Shown here: one piece after another, positions 7,107 to 16,775 of the stretch
Position numbering within the stretch: the stretch's first letter is position 1
How the letters are laid out: every line of letters starts with the position of its first letter
Source of the DNA: Terriglobia bacterium
Lineage (GTDB): Bacteria; Acidobacteriota; Terriglobia; UBA7540
Length of the DNA: 22,671 nt
Direction: 5' to 3'
Assembly (NCBI GenBank): GCA_020072905.1
Contig: JAIQGB010000013.1
Location: 1-22,671, forward strand
Position numbers and translations under genes: made by a program
Notes under the pieces: model-generated
What the model was told of the DNA's origin: nothing
Seen by the model: only the letters and a program-made list of their open reading frames with translations
The model's database searches: none

Positions 7107-7428
7107 AGGCACACCTCCGTTTTGGCCTTGCATGCTTTGGGTCTTCAGGCAGCGATCCAAAAGACCGCCCTGCCGCCTCAAGAACCTCAGCGCAGGCTGA
7201 GTCGGCAGTGGTGGAGCTTGGAGAACAAGCCCGCACTGAAGTTCGGCGAGCGCCCCCATTTCCCGGGCGCAACCGCCGCCCCGAGCACAACTACGCATGG
7301 GCAACTCTCTCTCCATTCCCCCAAAACACTTCACAAGTTATTTAGAATCAGATTGTTAGAGCCAGAGTAGGCAATCTCGAAGTTCTTCGCGCAATCCTCT
7401 GAATCGGAAGGGGGCACGTAAAAGTTAC

Positions 7429-7689
7429 TTGGCCTGCCCGGGGCTGATTGATCAGACCAAGCGTAGCGCGCAGCGTGTGACGCTCGACCAGGCACCTGCG
7501 GCCTACATCCGCGATGCGGCAAACGCCGAGTTCTCCGAGGAGACGAAGGGCACGCTCGAGCCCGGCAAGCTTGCTGATTCCCTCGTCCTCTCCCAGGATC
7601 TGGATCGCGTGCCGCCACCCGAGTCTCGCAAGACCCCGGTGGTGTTGGCGGTCGAGGGCGGCAAGGTCGTTCACCGGGAAGGGATATAG
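7429..7689 (+). pseudogene. 3' remnant of a YtcJ-type amidohydrolase gene
   Basis: The frame ending at TAG 7687-7689 reads QRVTLDQAPAAYIRDAANAE, then EFSEETKGTLEPGKLADSLV, LSQDLDRVPPPE and VVLAVEGGKVVHREGI. This is the C-terminal signature of amidohydrolase family 3 (YtcJ-like) proteins, which normally end VTLEQALRAYT.DAAYA, KGSLEPGKLADLVVLS and V..TVVGGKVVY. Roughly 450 upstream residues, including all metal ligands, are missing, and key positions have drifted (ALRAYT has become APAAYI). No ATG or ribosome site starts it. It lies immediately upstream of the glgC promoter. Confidence 0.78.
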
Positions 7690-7692
7690 CTT

Positions 7693-7701
7693 TGCTATAA
7701 T
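7693..7701 (+). promoter_or_regulatory. Extended -10 promoter of glgC
   Basis: TGCTATAAT is a perfect TGN-TATAAT extended -10. There is no clear -35. The start of transcription near 7708 leaves a leader of about 73 bases. The motif begins 4 bases after the stop of the amidohydrolase remnant. Confidence 0.65.
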
Positions 7702-7780
7702 GGCGCTTCGCAGAGAGCCGATTTCAGCCGAATCCCATTGAAGTCCAGCGGGATGCGCGGCGGCTCTTCAAGGTGGCCTC

Positions 7781-9022
7781 ATGCTTTTCCAGGCGACTCA
7801 TGACACGTTGGTTTGCCTGCTGGCCGGGGGCGCGGGCGAACGCCTGATGCCCCTGACGCGCGACCGTGCCAAGCCCGCCGTGCCCTTCGGCGGGATTTAC
7901 CGCATCATCGACCTGACGCTCTCGAACTGGATCAACTCCGACCTGCGACGCATCTTCGTCGTGACCCAGTACAAGGCGCTTTCGCTCAACCGGCACATCC
8001 GCGAGGGGTGGTCGGTGCTGCCCACGGAGCTGGGAGAGTTCATCCAGGTCCTGCCCCCCATGATGCGCGTGGGCGAACACTGGTACCGCGGGACGGCCGA
8101 CGCCATCTACCAGAACCTTTACTCAATCGGCAGCGAGCCCTGCAAGTACGTCCTGATCCTCGCCGGCGATCATGTTTACAAGATGAATTACCAGTTGATG
8201 CTGAAGCAGCACATCGATGCCGGCGCGGACGTCACGATCGGAACGCTGGAGTTTGACATCTCGGAAGCCTCGCGCTTCGGAGTGTGCGAAGTCGATCAAA
8301 ACCACCGCTTCGTCGGCTGGGAGGAGAAGCCCCAGAATCCCCAGCCCTCGCCGGACAATCCCCAGAAGGTCCTCGCGTCGATGGGGATCTACTGCTTCAA
8401 TCGCGAGCTGCTCATCCAGGCGCTGCTCGAGGACGCCGAGGACGCCAACTCCAGCCACGATTTCGGCAAGAACATCATTCCCAAACTCATCGACAAGGCA
8501 AGGGTCTTCTCCTTCCAGTTTCACGACGAAAATGAGAAGGACGCGCAGTACTGGCGCGACATCGGGACCATCGAGGCCTATTACGAAGCCAACATGGACC
8601 TTGTTTCGGTGTCGCCGGTCTTCAACCTCTACGATGCGCACTGGCCCATCCGCACCTACCAGCGGCAATATCCTCCCGCCAAGTTCGTCTTCGCGCAGGA
8701 AGGCCGGCGCATGGGGATCGCCTTGGACTCCATCGTCTCCATGGGGTGTATCGTCTCCGGCGGCCGGGTCACCAATTCCATTCTCTCGGCGGACGTGCGC
8801 GTCAACAGCTACACGGAAGTCGAAAGCTCCATCCTCTATTCCCACGTCGACATCGGCCGCTACTCCCGCATCCGCCGCGCCATCATCGACCGTCACATCC
8901 ACATCCCCGAACGCACCGAGATCGGCTACAACCTGGAAGAAGACCGCAAGAAATACCACGTCACGGAAACCGGCATCGTCGTGGTCGTCCCCGAGCAGCG
9001 GATGTTTGAAGAGCCGGAGTAA
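7781..9022 (+). CDS. glgC: Glucose-1-phosphate adenylyltransferase
   Basis: A 413-residue ADP-glucose pyrophosphorylase, the committing step of bacterial glycogen synthesis (ATP + glucose-1-phosphate to ADP-glucose + PPi), cytosolic. The N-terminal nucleotidyltransferase signature LAGGAGERLMPLTRDRAKPA is at about residues 14-33, followed by VPFGGIYRIIDLTLSN. Further family blocks are WYRGTADAIYQNL, ILAGDHVYKMNY, FVGWEEKPQNP (sugar-phosphate Lys region), SMGIYCFNRELL and the DIGTIEAYYEANMDL block. The C-terminal left-handed beta helix carries VSGGRVTNSILSADVRVNS and IDRHIHIPERTEIG. Length matches the family (about 420). AAGGTGG (7770-7776) lies 4 bases before the ATG at 7781. It is convergent with sppA, and a GTGACRR repeat element begins 6 bases after its stop. 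No other glycogen gene is adjacent. Confidence 0.96.
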   Translation: MLFQATHDTLVCLLAGGAGERLMPLTRDRAKPAVPFGGIYRIIDLTLSNWINSDLRRIFVVTQYKALSLNRHIREGWSVLPTELGEFIQVLPPMMRVGEHWYRGTADAIYQNLYSIGSEPCKYVLILAGDHVYKMNYQLMLKQHIDAGADVTIGTLEFDISEASRFGVCEVDQNHRFVGWEEKPQNPQPSPDNPQKVLASMGIYCFNRELLIQALLEDAEDANSSHDFGKNIIPKLIDKARVFSFQFHDENEKDAQYWRDIGTIEAYYEANMDLVSVSPVFNLYDAHWPIRTYQRQYPPAKFVFAQEGRRMGIALDSIVSMGCIVSGGRVTNSILSADVRVNSYTEVESSILYSHVDIGRYSRIRRAIIDRHIHIPERTEIGYNLEEDRKKYHVTETGIVVVVPEQRMFEEPE

Positions 9023-9027
9023 GAGCA

Positions 9028-9173
9028 GTGACAAGTGACGAGTGACAGGTGACGAGCCGGAGGGAACAGGCAGAGGAACCGGCTCGTGATTACGAGATTC
9101 CGGGGGGCGAAGGAAGCGAGAAACGGCGAGTGACAAGCTTAAGGCCATTGGCTCGTCACTTGTCACTCGTCAC
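9028..9173. repeat. Inverted-arm GTGACRR heptad element A
   Basis: The left arm has GTGAC at 9028, 9035, 9042 and 9049, an exact 7-base period with A/G spacers. The right arm has the complement GTCAC at 9155, 9162 and 9169, with the same period. Inside, GAGTGACAAG (9128-9137) pairs perfectly with CTTGTCACTC (9159-9168). The element fills the glgC-sppA convergent gap, and its right arm supplies the sppA stop codon. A second copy of the design lies at 15613-15695. Confidence 0.85.
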
Positions 9174-10867
9174 TGTACTTCGGGCACCGCGGGCAGCAGC
9201 GTCCAGGCGGGAACGCGCGCCAGGGCCTCGAGGCGTTCCAGCCAGCGGGTGAGCGCCGGGCCACGGCTGAAAATGCCGACCCCGCTGAACAGTTCACGGA
9301 TTCTCTCCAGGAGCGGTTTGGGCGGCGGCAGGTAGACCAGGTTAACGCGCTCGTCGGCAGGGATGTCGGCGAGTTTCTTGGCGGAGGCGACGGCGGTGTC
9401 GAGCCCGCCGAGTTCGTCCACCAGGCCGAGTTGCTTGGCGCGTTCGCCGGTCCAGACACGCCCCTGCGCGATTTTGTCGACGGCAGCCACGTCCATGTGC
9501 CGGCCCTCGGCGACCCCCTTCAGGAAATTCGCGTAGATGTCGTCCATGTATTTGAGGATCGACGCGCGCTGTGCGGGAGTGAAGTTCTGGAAGGGCCAAT
9601 CGATCGAGGAGTTTTCTGTGGTGGTGATGTGGTCTTTGGTCAGGCCGAGTTTTGCGTAGAGCCCGAGGATGTTGAGCTTGCCCGCGAAGACGCCGATCGA
9701 GCCGGTGATCGTTCCGGGCTCCGCCACGATCTTGTTCGCGGACATGGCGATCCAATAGCCACCCGAAGCCGCCACATCCGACATCGAGACCACCACGGGT
9801 TTCTTTCTCTTGGTCAGGATGAGCTCGCGGCGAATGACCTCCGAGGGGAAGGTGACGCCGCCCGGGGAGTCCACGCGCAGGATTACGGCCTTGATGGAGG
9901 AATCCTCGCGGGCGCGCTTGAACTGCTCGGCGATGGTATCCGAACCCATCACGGGTTCTCCGAAGGGGCCATCGCTGCTCCGGCCGGGCAGGATCGCGCC
10001 GGTCGCAAAAATCACCGCGAGCTTCGACTGCCCGCCGCGTTCCGTCCTGTCCAGGTAGTCGCTGGCACTCAAGCGCGTGTCGTTGCCGTGGTTCTTTTGA
10101 TTGACCATGTCGCGCGCTTCGTCCGCATACGCCGCGCGGTCAATGAGCTTGGAGTCCAGCGCTTCCGGCGCAGTGTACGGCCCTTTGGCCAGCAGGCTTT
10201 GCACCTCTTCGGCTTTCATGCTGCGAACCTCCGCCACGCTTTCCAGGTACTGGTGGAACAAATCGTCGAGCAGCACCTGGTCCGCCTTGCGGTGGGCGGC
10301 GGTGTACTTCTTTTGCGTATAGACATCCGAGGCGTTCTTGTATTCCCCAATGTGGTAGAAGTCGGGATAGACGCCCAGCTTGTCAAAGGTGCCGCGCAGG
10401 AAGGTGGTGGAGGTCATGAACCCCCGTACGTGCAGGAGCGAGGTGGGCAGCAGGACCACGGTCTGGCAGGCGGAAGCGAGGTAATAGGACTGGTTAGTTC
10501 CGAACTCGAGGTAGGCGACGCTGAATTTCCCCGCCCGGTTGAACTCGCGGATCTTCTGCCGGATTTCCTGAATGTTGGCGATGCCCAGCGTCGATTCGCC
10601 GACGCGGATCTCGAGCCCCGTGATGCGCGAGTCGCGGCGGGCGCGGTCGAGGGCCTCGACGATATCCGTCACCGTCATCTGGGGGCCGGCGAGGAGCGAC
10701 GCCAAGGGGTCGGTGGGCCCCTGTTCCTCGATCTCGCCTTCCAGGCGAAGCGTCAAAACGGTGTCGGGCTTGATTCGCTTGGAGAAATACCCCACAGTGA
10801 TGGCGAGGATCTCGAGCACCAGGAAGATGCCGATCAGCCAGAGAATGATCTTGCCGAGCTTCTTCAT
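9170..10867 (-). CDS. sppA: Signal peptide peptidase SppA, long form
   Basis: A 565-residue membrane-bound serine protease of the S49 family, 67-kDa type (N- and C-terminal S49 domains, as in E. coli SppA of 618 residues). It clears cleaved signal peptides in the inner membrane. The N-terminal anchor is about residues 5-27 (KIILWLIGIFLVLEILAITV). The catalytic Ser is Ser368 in SDVAASGGYWIAM; the general-base Lys is Lys177 in HIGEYKNASD. Their separation, 191 residues, is close to the 200 of E. coli. VDSPGG (about 332) and the GTITGSIGVFAGKLN block are also family signatures. ATG 10867 has AGGAGG 5 bases upstream; the overlapping GTG at 10870 would leave only 2 bases. The C-terminus ends inside a GTGACRR repeat that provides the TGA. 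It diverges from eno. Confidence 0.95.
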   Translation of the reverse strand: MKKLGKIILWLIGIFLVLEILAITVGYFSKRIKPDTVLTLRLEGEIEEQGPTDPLASLLAGPQMTVTDIVEALDRARRDSRITGLEIRVGESTLGIANIQEIRQKIREFNRAGKFSVAYLEFGTNQSYYLASACQTVVLLPTSLLHVRGFMTSTTFLRGTFDKLGVYPDFYHIGEYKNASDVYTQKKYTAAHRKADQVLLDDLFHQYLESVAEVRSMKAEEVQSLLAKGPYTAPEALDSKLIDRAAYADEARDMVNQKNHGNDTRLSASDYLDRTERGGQSKLAVIFATGAILPGRSSDGPFGEPVMGSDTIAEQFKRAREDSSIKAVILRVDSPGGVTFPSEVIRRELILTKRKKPVVVSMSDVAASGGYWIAMSANKIVAEPGTITGSIGVFAGKLNILGLYAKLGLTKDHITTTENSSIDWPFQNFTPAQRASILKYMDDIYANFLKGVAEGRHMDVAAVDKIAQGRVWTGERAKQLGLVDELGGLDTAVASAKKLADIPADERVNLVYLPPPKPLLERIRELFSGVGIFSRGPALTRWLERLEALARVPAWTLLPAVPEVQ

Positions 10868-10947
10868 CACGACCTCCTGACAGATACCACACGAGTAGGA
10901 ACGAGTTTGGAACCCGCCCCTGCAACAAGCTTCCTTCGTGTGAGCCC

Positions 10948-10976
10948 ATTATCCGCCTGCGCCGCGAGAATGCAAA
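10948..10976 (-). promoter_or_regulatory. sppA promoter
   Basis: On the minus strand: TTTGCA (10976-10971), 17 bases, then GATAAT (10953-10948). The leader to the ATG at 10867 would be about 75 bases. Confidence 0.5.
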
Positions 10977-11040
10977 CTGAGGATTGCACGCGACAGCGAG
11001 TCTCGCGCCGCTTCTTTCGACGCGCGCGTGGGAATCCTTG

Positions 11041-11049
11041 TGATAGAAT
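11041..11049 (+). promoter_or_regulatory. Extended -10 promoter of eno
   Basis: TGATAGAAT fits TGN-TATAAT with one mismatch. Transcription from near 11056 gives a leader of about 29 bases. No good -35 is visible. Confidence 0.55.
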
Positions 11050-11084
11050 TTCGGGTTTCAACATCTCATCATGGAGTCATCCTT

Positions 11085-12371
<1,287 letters not shown>

Positions 12372-12500
12372 GAACAGTCTGCCAGCGGCCCGCCGGGAGT
12401 TTGACCGATCCGGCTTCTGAATCTGTGGAGCGAAAGCGCCCTGACAGCCCCCCGCGCTCCGCGTGCATCGAAGAATAGTGCGGGCCGGGGCCGGGAGCTT

Positions 12501-12529
12501 TTGACACCCTCTGACCCGTGTGCGATAAT
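12501..12529 (+). promoter_or_regulatory. Strong sigma-70 promoter of the TPR gene
   Basis: A perfect TTGACA (12501-12506), a 17-base spacer, then GATAAT (12524-12529) preceded by TGC, giving an extended -10 as well. The leader to the ATG at 12563 is about 27 bases. It is one of the best consensus matches in the window. Confidence 0.8.
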
Positions 12530-12562
12530 TTCTGAAGGAATCTGAGCGGGGCGCGGAGAACT

Positions 12563-14677
12563 ATGCACATCAGAAGCAGGAAAATCGTGGCAGGGGTTGG
12601 ACTTCTTTTCTTTGGGGCGGCTGCACTCATCCTGGGGCAGGAGGCCGCCCCGGCGGCACCGCCCGAGAAGCCCGCCGAAGCGGCCTCGGCGCCGGCGGAC
12701 AAGCTGGCCGAGTCGTCTGCGGCTGCGCCCGACCATTCCGCGGCGTACTACCATTACATGCTGGCCCGGCGCTACCGGGAGCTGGCAGGAATCAACAATC
12801 GGGGGGATTTTGTCGAGCACGCCATCGCCGAATACAAGAAGGCGATGGAGGCTGATCCCGACTCCCTCTTCCTCCGCGTCGAGCTCGCCGAGCTTTACTG
12901 GCGCATGGGCCGGACCGCCGATGCCGTCCGCGACGCCGAAGCGGTCCTGAGAGTCAATCCCGATCAGGCAGACGCTCACCGTCTGCTCGCCAATATCTAC
13001 TGGCGAAACCTGGGTGACCCGCAACCGGACAAGGTCGCCAAGGAGAGCCTGCGCAAGGCCATCGAGCACTTCGAGGCGCTGAGCCGCATCGATCCCACGG
13101 ACAACGACAACTACTTGGTGCTGGGGCGTCTCTATCGCCTCAACAATCAGCGGGACAAGGCAGAGGAGGCCTTCCGAAAAGTCCTGAACGCCGATCCGGA
13201 CTCGCGCAGCGCCCTGGCCAGCCTGGCGCAGCTTTACTTCGATCACGGGGACTACGAGGAAGCGATCGAGCACCTCAAGAAGATTCCCGAAAGCGATATG
13301 GATACCAGCCTCGTGGCGATGCTCGCCTACGCGTACTCACAGGCCCATGACTACGACAACGCGGTGGCCACCTACGAGAAGGCTCTCGCCCAGGATTCCG
13401 ATAACCTGGAAATCCGCCGCTCGTACGCCGACGCCCTGGCCAATGCCGGAAAGACCGTGGCGGCGCGGACCGAGCTCCAGAAAATCCTCAAGCAGGAACC
13501 CGATGACGGGCCGACGTATCTTCGCCTGGGACAACTCGATCGCCAGGAGGGCCGGTTCGACCAGGCCCGGCAGGAATTCGAGAAGGCCAAGGGCCTGATG
13601 CCCGACAGCCTGGAGGTCTCCTACCAAGAGGTCCTCCTGGAAGACGCGCTGGGCAACGAGGATAAAGCGATTGAGGGTCTGCAGGGACTCATCAAGCAAT
13701 CGGAGCGGCCCCAGGGTCAGTACACCCCCAGTGAGGCGAGCAATCACGCGATCTTCCTCGAACGCCTGGGGCTCATTTACCGTTCCCAGGAAAAATTCGC
13801 CCAAGCGCTCGAAGTCTTCAAACAGATGGGGTCCCTCGGCAAAGAGCAGGAGTCGCGCGCCGAAGCCCTCGTCATTGAGACCTTGCGGCTAGACCACCAG
13901 CCCCAGAAGGCCGTTGAAGCTGCCAACGCAGCGGTGGAAAAGTATCCGCAGGATCGTTCGCTGCGCATGTTGCGTGCCACCCTGCTCGGCGAGCGCGGCC
14001 GTCTCGATGAGGCCATCCAGGATCTCCACGGCCTGTTGAATGAAACCTCCTCCGACCGCGAAGTCTATCTCACCATGGCTCAGGTCTATTCCCAGGCCAA
14101 GCGCTATCCCGAAGCGGTAGCCGCGGCCGAGAAGGCGCTCTCCTTGAGCACCAAGCCGGACGACCAGGAATATCCGCACTTCGTCCTGGGCTCGATCTAC
14201 GAACGGCAGAAGAAATACGACTTGGCCGAGGGGCAGTTCCGACAGGTGCTGACGACGAATCCGCTCAACGCTGCCGCCTGCAATTACCTCGGCTATATGC
14301 TTGCCGACCGCGGGGTCCGTCTCGACGAGTCCGTGAAGTACATCCAGAAAGCCGTGGAACTCGAGCCCAACAACGGCGCTTACCTCGACAGCCTGGGTTG
14401 GGCATACTACAAGATGAACCGCTTTGACCTTGCCGTGCCTCACCTGGAAAAGGCCGCGCGGCTGATTTCCAGCGACCCCACGATTCTAGAGCACCTGGGG
14501 CATCTTTACCTGCAACTCGGCCGCAAGCGGGACGCCGAGGAAGCCTGGGAGCGAGCCCTGAAAAACTGGCCCGCCGCCTCCGGCAGTGACTTTGATGCGG
14601 ACCAGGCCGCCCGGCTGCAGAAGCAGCTCGAGGAACTCAAAGCAAACCTGGCCAAGGAAAAATCCGCCCACCGCTGA
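12563..14677 (+). CDS. Exported tetratricopeptide-repeat (TPR) protein
   Basis: A 704-residue protein with an N-terminal signal peptide (basic MHIRSRK, then VAGVGLLFFGAAALILGQ), an Ala/Pro/Glu-rich linker (about 27-65), and then consecutive 34-residue TPR units almost to the C-terminus. Clear units include HAIAEYKKAMEADPDSLFLR, AEEAFRKVLNADPDSRSALA, DNAVATYEKALAQDSDNLEI, DQARQEFEKAKGLMPDSLEV and DESVKYIQKAVELEPNNGAY, the last followed by LDSLGWAYYKMNRFDLAVPH. TPR solenoids are protein-protein scaffolds; the partner is unknown. Similar long TPR proteins occur upstream of ispE in related genomes as far as I recall, which I cannot verify here. GGAG (12555-12558) lies 4 bases before the ATG. ispE follows after 50 bases and probably shares the transcript. 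Confidence 0.9.
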   Translation: MHIRSRKIVAGVGLLFFGAAALILGQEAAPAAPPEKPAEAASAPADKLAESSAAAPDHSAAYYHYMLARRYRELAGINNRGDFVEHAIAEYKKAMEADPDSLFLRVELAELYWRMGRTADAVRDAEAVLRVNPDQADAHRLLANIYWRNLGDPQPDKVAKESLRKAIEHFEALSRIDPTDNDNYLVLGRLYRLNNQRDKAEEAFRKVLNADPDSRSALASLAQLYFDHGDYEEAIEHLKKIPESDMDTSLVAMLAYAYSQAHDYDNAVATYEKALAQDSDNLEIRRSYADALANAGKTVAARTELQKILKQEPDDGPTYLRLGQLDRQEGRFDQARQEFEKAKGLMPDSLEVSYQEVLLEDALGNEDKAIEGLQGLIKQSERPQGQYTPSEASNHAIFLERLGLIYRSQEKFAQALEVFKQMGSLGKEQESRAEALVIETLRLDHQPQKAVEAANAAVEKYPQDRSLRMLRATLLGERGRLDEAIQDLHGLLNETSSDREVYLTMAQVYSQAKRYPEAVAAAEKALSLSTKPDDQEYPHFVLGSIYERQKKYDLAEGQFRQVLTTNPLNAAACNYLGYMLADRGVRLDESVKYIQKAVELEPNNGAYLDSLGWAYYKMNRFDLAVPHLEKAARLISSDPTILEHLGHLYLQLGRKRDAEEAWERALKNWPAASGSDFDADQAARLQKQLEELKANLAKEKSAHR

Positions 14678-14727
14678 GGAAGCTCCGAGGGACAATCCCC
14701 GGCAAGCTCCCCGTTGCAGCACCCCCA

Positions 14728-15630
14728 TTGGCCGCCACGATCCGAGTCCGCGCTTTCGCCAAAATCAATCTCGGTCTGAAAATCCTTGCCCAGCGTCCGG
14801 ATGGCTACCATGAAATCCGCACCATCTACCAAGCCGTCTCGCTGGCCGACCGTCTGGAGATTTCCGTCTCAGCGCGGCGGCACGACGTTCACCTGGAATG
14901 CGATGACCCGGCGATTCCCGCGGATCGCGCCAACTTGGTTCATCGGGCGGCGGGGCTATGGAAGCGGGCACGCAAATTTCGTGGCGGGATTCATGTGCGC
15001 CTTCTCAAGCGCATCCCGGCGGGTTCTGGGCTGGGCGGCGCGAGCAGTGACGCCGCAGCCACACTGTTCGGCCTGGAGCGCCTGACCGGCGACCGGCTGA
15101 GCGCCCCGGAGCGGCTCCGCTTGGCGGCCCGCCTGGGCTCCGATGTACCATTCTTCCTATGGGGAGGCCGTTGCCTGGGAATCGGGCGGGGCGAGGAGGT
15201 ATATCCTCTCTGGGACCTCCCGCGCCGTCGTTGCTTGATTGTCTTTCCGGGGTTTTCAGTTTCGACAGCGGAAGCCTATCGGGAGGCGGGGCACCGGCTC
15301 GGATTGACAGAATCCCCGCGAAGCCCTAGAATGACTTCTTTTGGCGCGCGGCCACATTTCTCCCTGGAAGACTGGGGGCCGGCCGAAAACGACTTCGAGC
15401 GGGTCGTTTTCGCGAGGTGGCCGGAGCTGGAAAGACTGAAACGCCAGCTCATCCGGGCCGGAGCCGAAACAGCCTCAATGACGGGCAGCGGTTCTGCCGT
15501 CTTTGCCCTCTTCGACTCCCCCCGCGCTTTGGCTCGTGCTACAGGTGTGATCCCTCGAGGTTGGAAGCAGTATTCGACGCGGACACTTTCCCGGGCCGAG
15601 TACTTAAGGGCAGTGACGAGTGAAGACTGA
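14728..15630 (+). CDS. ispE: 4-diphosphocytidyl-2-C-methyl-D-erythritol kinase
   Basis: A 300-residue GHMP-family kinase that phosphorylates CDP-ME in the MEP isoprenoid pathway. The N-terminal motif RAFAKINLGLKIL (Lys12) starts the fold, RPDGYHEI follows, the ATP-binding loop IPAGSGLGGASSDAAA is at about 96-111, the catalytic Asp139 is in GSDVPFFLWGG, and the third motif is SMTGSGSAVFALF. No ATG exists near the family start; TTG at 14728 is the best candidate, with no visible Shine-Dalgarno, so translation may be coupled to the TPR gene 50 bases upstream. The last six residues, AVTSED, and the stop are encoded by a GTGACRR repeat element, so the natural C-terminus appears to have been overwritten. 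tRNA-Gln and prs follow. Confidence 0.95.
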   Translation: MAATIRVRAFAKINLGLKILAQRPDGYHEIRTIYQAVSLADRLEISVSARRHDVHLECDDPAIPADRANLVHRAAGLWKRARKFRGGIHVRLLKRIPAGSGLGGASSDAAATLFGLERLTGDRLSAPERLRLAARLGSDVPFFLWGGRCLGIGRGEEVYPLWDLPRRRCLIVFPGFSVSTAEAYREAGHRLGLTESPRSPRMTSFGARPHFSLEDWGPAENDFERVVFARWPELERLKRQLIRAGAETASMTGSGSAVFALFDSPRALARATGVIPRGWKQYSTRTLSRAEYLRAVTSED

Positions 15631-15695
15631 CGAGTGACAAGCAGGAAGTGGTTGGTTGAAGCTTGCTCGTCACTCATCACTGGTCACTTGTCACT
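15613..15695. repeat. Inverted-arm GTGACRR heptad element B
   Basis: The left arm has heptads starting at 15613, 15620, 15627 and 15634 (GTGACGA, GTGAAGA, CTGACGA, GTGACAA). The right arm has complementary units at 15669, 15676, 15683 and 15690, again with a 7-base period. The spacer carries CAAGC (15638-15642) pairing with GCTTG (15661-15665). It overlaps the last 18 bases of ispE and ends 5 bases before tRNA-Gln. Confidence 0.85.
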
Positions 15696-15700
15696 GTTCT

Positions 15701-15774
15701 TGGGAGGTCGTCCAGTGGTAGGACACATGCCTTTGGAGCATGGAACCCTGGTTCGAATCCAGGCCTCCCAGCCA
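15701..15774 (+). tRNA. tRNA-Gln (anticodon TTG)
   Basis: A full cloverleaf is visible. The acceptor stem pairs 15701-15707 (TGGGAGG) with 15764-15770. The D stem is GTCC/GGAC. The anticodon stem is CATGC/GCATG with loop CTTTGGA, anticodon TTG at 15733-15735. The T arm is CCTGG-TTCGAAT-CCAGG. G is the discriminator base, and CCA (15772-15774) is encoded. No dedicated promoter is obvious; the heptad element directly precedes it. Confidence 0.97.
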
Positions 15775-15821
15775 CTGCTCGGTTGCGAGCAGGGGAAGCT
15801 TCGATCGCCAAGGACAAGACG

Positions 15822-16775
15822 ATGATGGAGAAGAACTGGCACCCGCTGAAAGTCTTTTCGGGGAACGCGCACCCGGCGCTGGCGCGCGAGATCTGCGAGC
15901 ACCTGGACGTGCCCCTGGGGCAGGCTTCCATTGGCAGGTTCCCCGATGGCGAGGTCCGATTGCAGATCCTCGAGAACGTGCGGGGCGCGGACGTTTTTGT
16001 GGTCCAGCCGACCTGCCAGCCGGTGAACGACAACCTGATGGAGCTGCTGATCCTGCTGGACGCATTTCGCCGCGCCTCCGCCCAGCGGATCACCGCGGTC
16101 ATCCCGTATTACGGCTACGCGCGGCAGGACCGCAAGGACCGCCCGCGCGTCCCGATCTCTTCCAAGCTCGTGGCGGATTTGCTCACCACGGCGGGCTCCG
16201 ACCGCGTGTTGGCGCTCGATCTGCACGCCGGGCAGATCCAAGGGTATTTCAACATCCCCGTGGATCACCTCTACGCCACACCGGTGACCGTGGAGCACTT
16301 CCACAGGCTCCGGCTGAAAAGCCTCGCGGTGGTCTCGCCGGATCCCGGAGGTGTGGAGCGCGCCCGGTCGTTCGCGAAGAGGATGAAAGCGCCCCTGGCG
16401 ATCATCGACAAACGGCGGGAAGACGCCCACGTGGTGGAGATGTTCAACGTCATCGGCGACGTGGTGGACAAGACCTGCCTCATCGTCGACGACATGATCG
16501 ATACGGGGGGGACGCTCGTGCAGGCCGCCCAGGCGCTGCTCGACAAGGGGGCGGTGAAAGTTTACGCCTGCGCGACGCACGGGGTCTTTGCCGACGAAGC
16601 CGTGGAAAAGATCCGTGACTCGCAGCTCGAGCAGGTGGTGACAACAAATTCCATTCCGCTTTCCTCGGCAGGCCAGAAATGCCCGCGCATCAAAGTGCTG
16701 AGCGTGGCCAAGCTGCTGGCGGAGGCGATCCGCTCGATTCATGACGAGACTTCGGTGAGCCGCCTGTTCATCTGA
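15822..16775 (+). CDS. prs: Ribose-phosphate pyrophosphokinase (PRPP synthetase)
   Basis: A 317-residue class I PRPP synthetase (ribose-5-phosphate + ATP to PRPP + AMP), feeding purine, pyrimidine, His, Trp and NAD synthesis; normal length. Family blocks: FSGNAHPALAREI, FPDGEVRLQI, the substrate-contacting VVQPTCQPVNDNLMELLIL, the flexible loop YGYARQDRKDRPRVPIS, the catalytic region LDLHAGQIQGYFNIPVDHL, SPDPGGVERAR and the PRPP-binding loop IVDDMIDTGGTL. Two ATGs are adjacent (15822, 15825); AAGGA (15810-15814) gives 7-base spacing to the first. It lies 47 bases after tRNA-Gln and 52 bases before rplY, the conserved ispE-prs-rplY-pth order. Confidence 0.97.
   Translation: MMEKNWHPLKVFSGNAHPALAREICEHLDVPLGQASIGRFPDGEVRLQILENVRGADVFVVQPTCQPVNDNLMELLILLDAFRRASAQRITAVIPYYGYARQDRKDRPRVPISSKLVADLLTTAGSDRVLALDLHAGQIQGYFNIPVDHLYATPVTVEHFHRLRLKSLAVVSPDPGGVERARSFAKRMKAPLAIIDKRREDAHVVEMFNVIGDVVDKTCLIVDDMIDTGGTLVQAAQALLDKGAVKVYACATHGVFADEAVEKIRDSQLEQVVTTNSIPLSSAGQKCPRIKVLSVAKLLAEAIRSIHDETSVSRLFI

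Noticed and set aside
8123..9166. 347-codon minus-strand frame over glgC
   Set aside because: Asp/Val-rich shadow of glgC typical of GC-rich genes.
9028..9173. CRISPR array
   Set aside because: The repeat unit is 7 bases with no unique spacers; it is a tandem heptad with inverted arms.
12372..12500. Intrinsic terminator after eno
   Set aside because: Only a 6-bp stem with a loop of about 24 bases and no T-run could be found.
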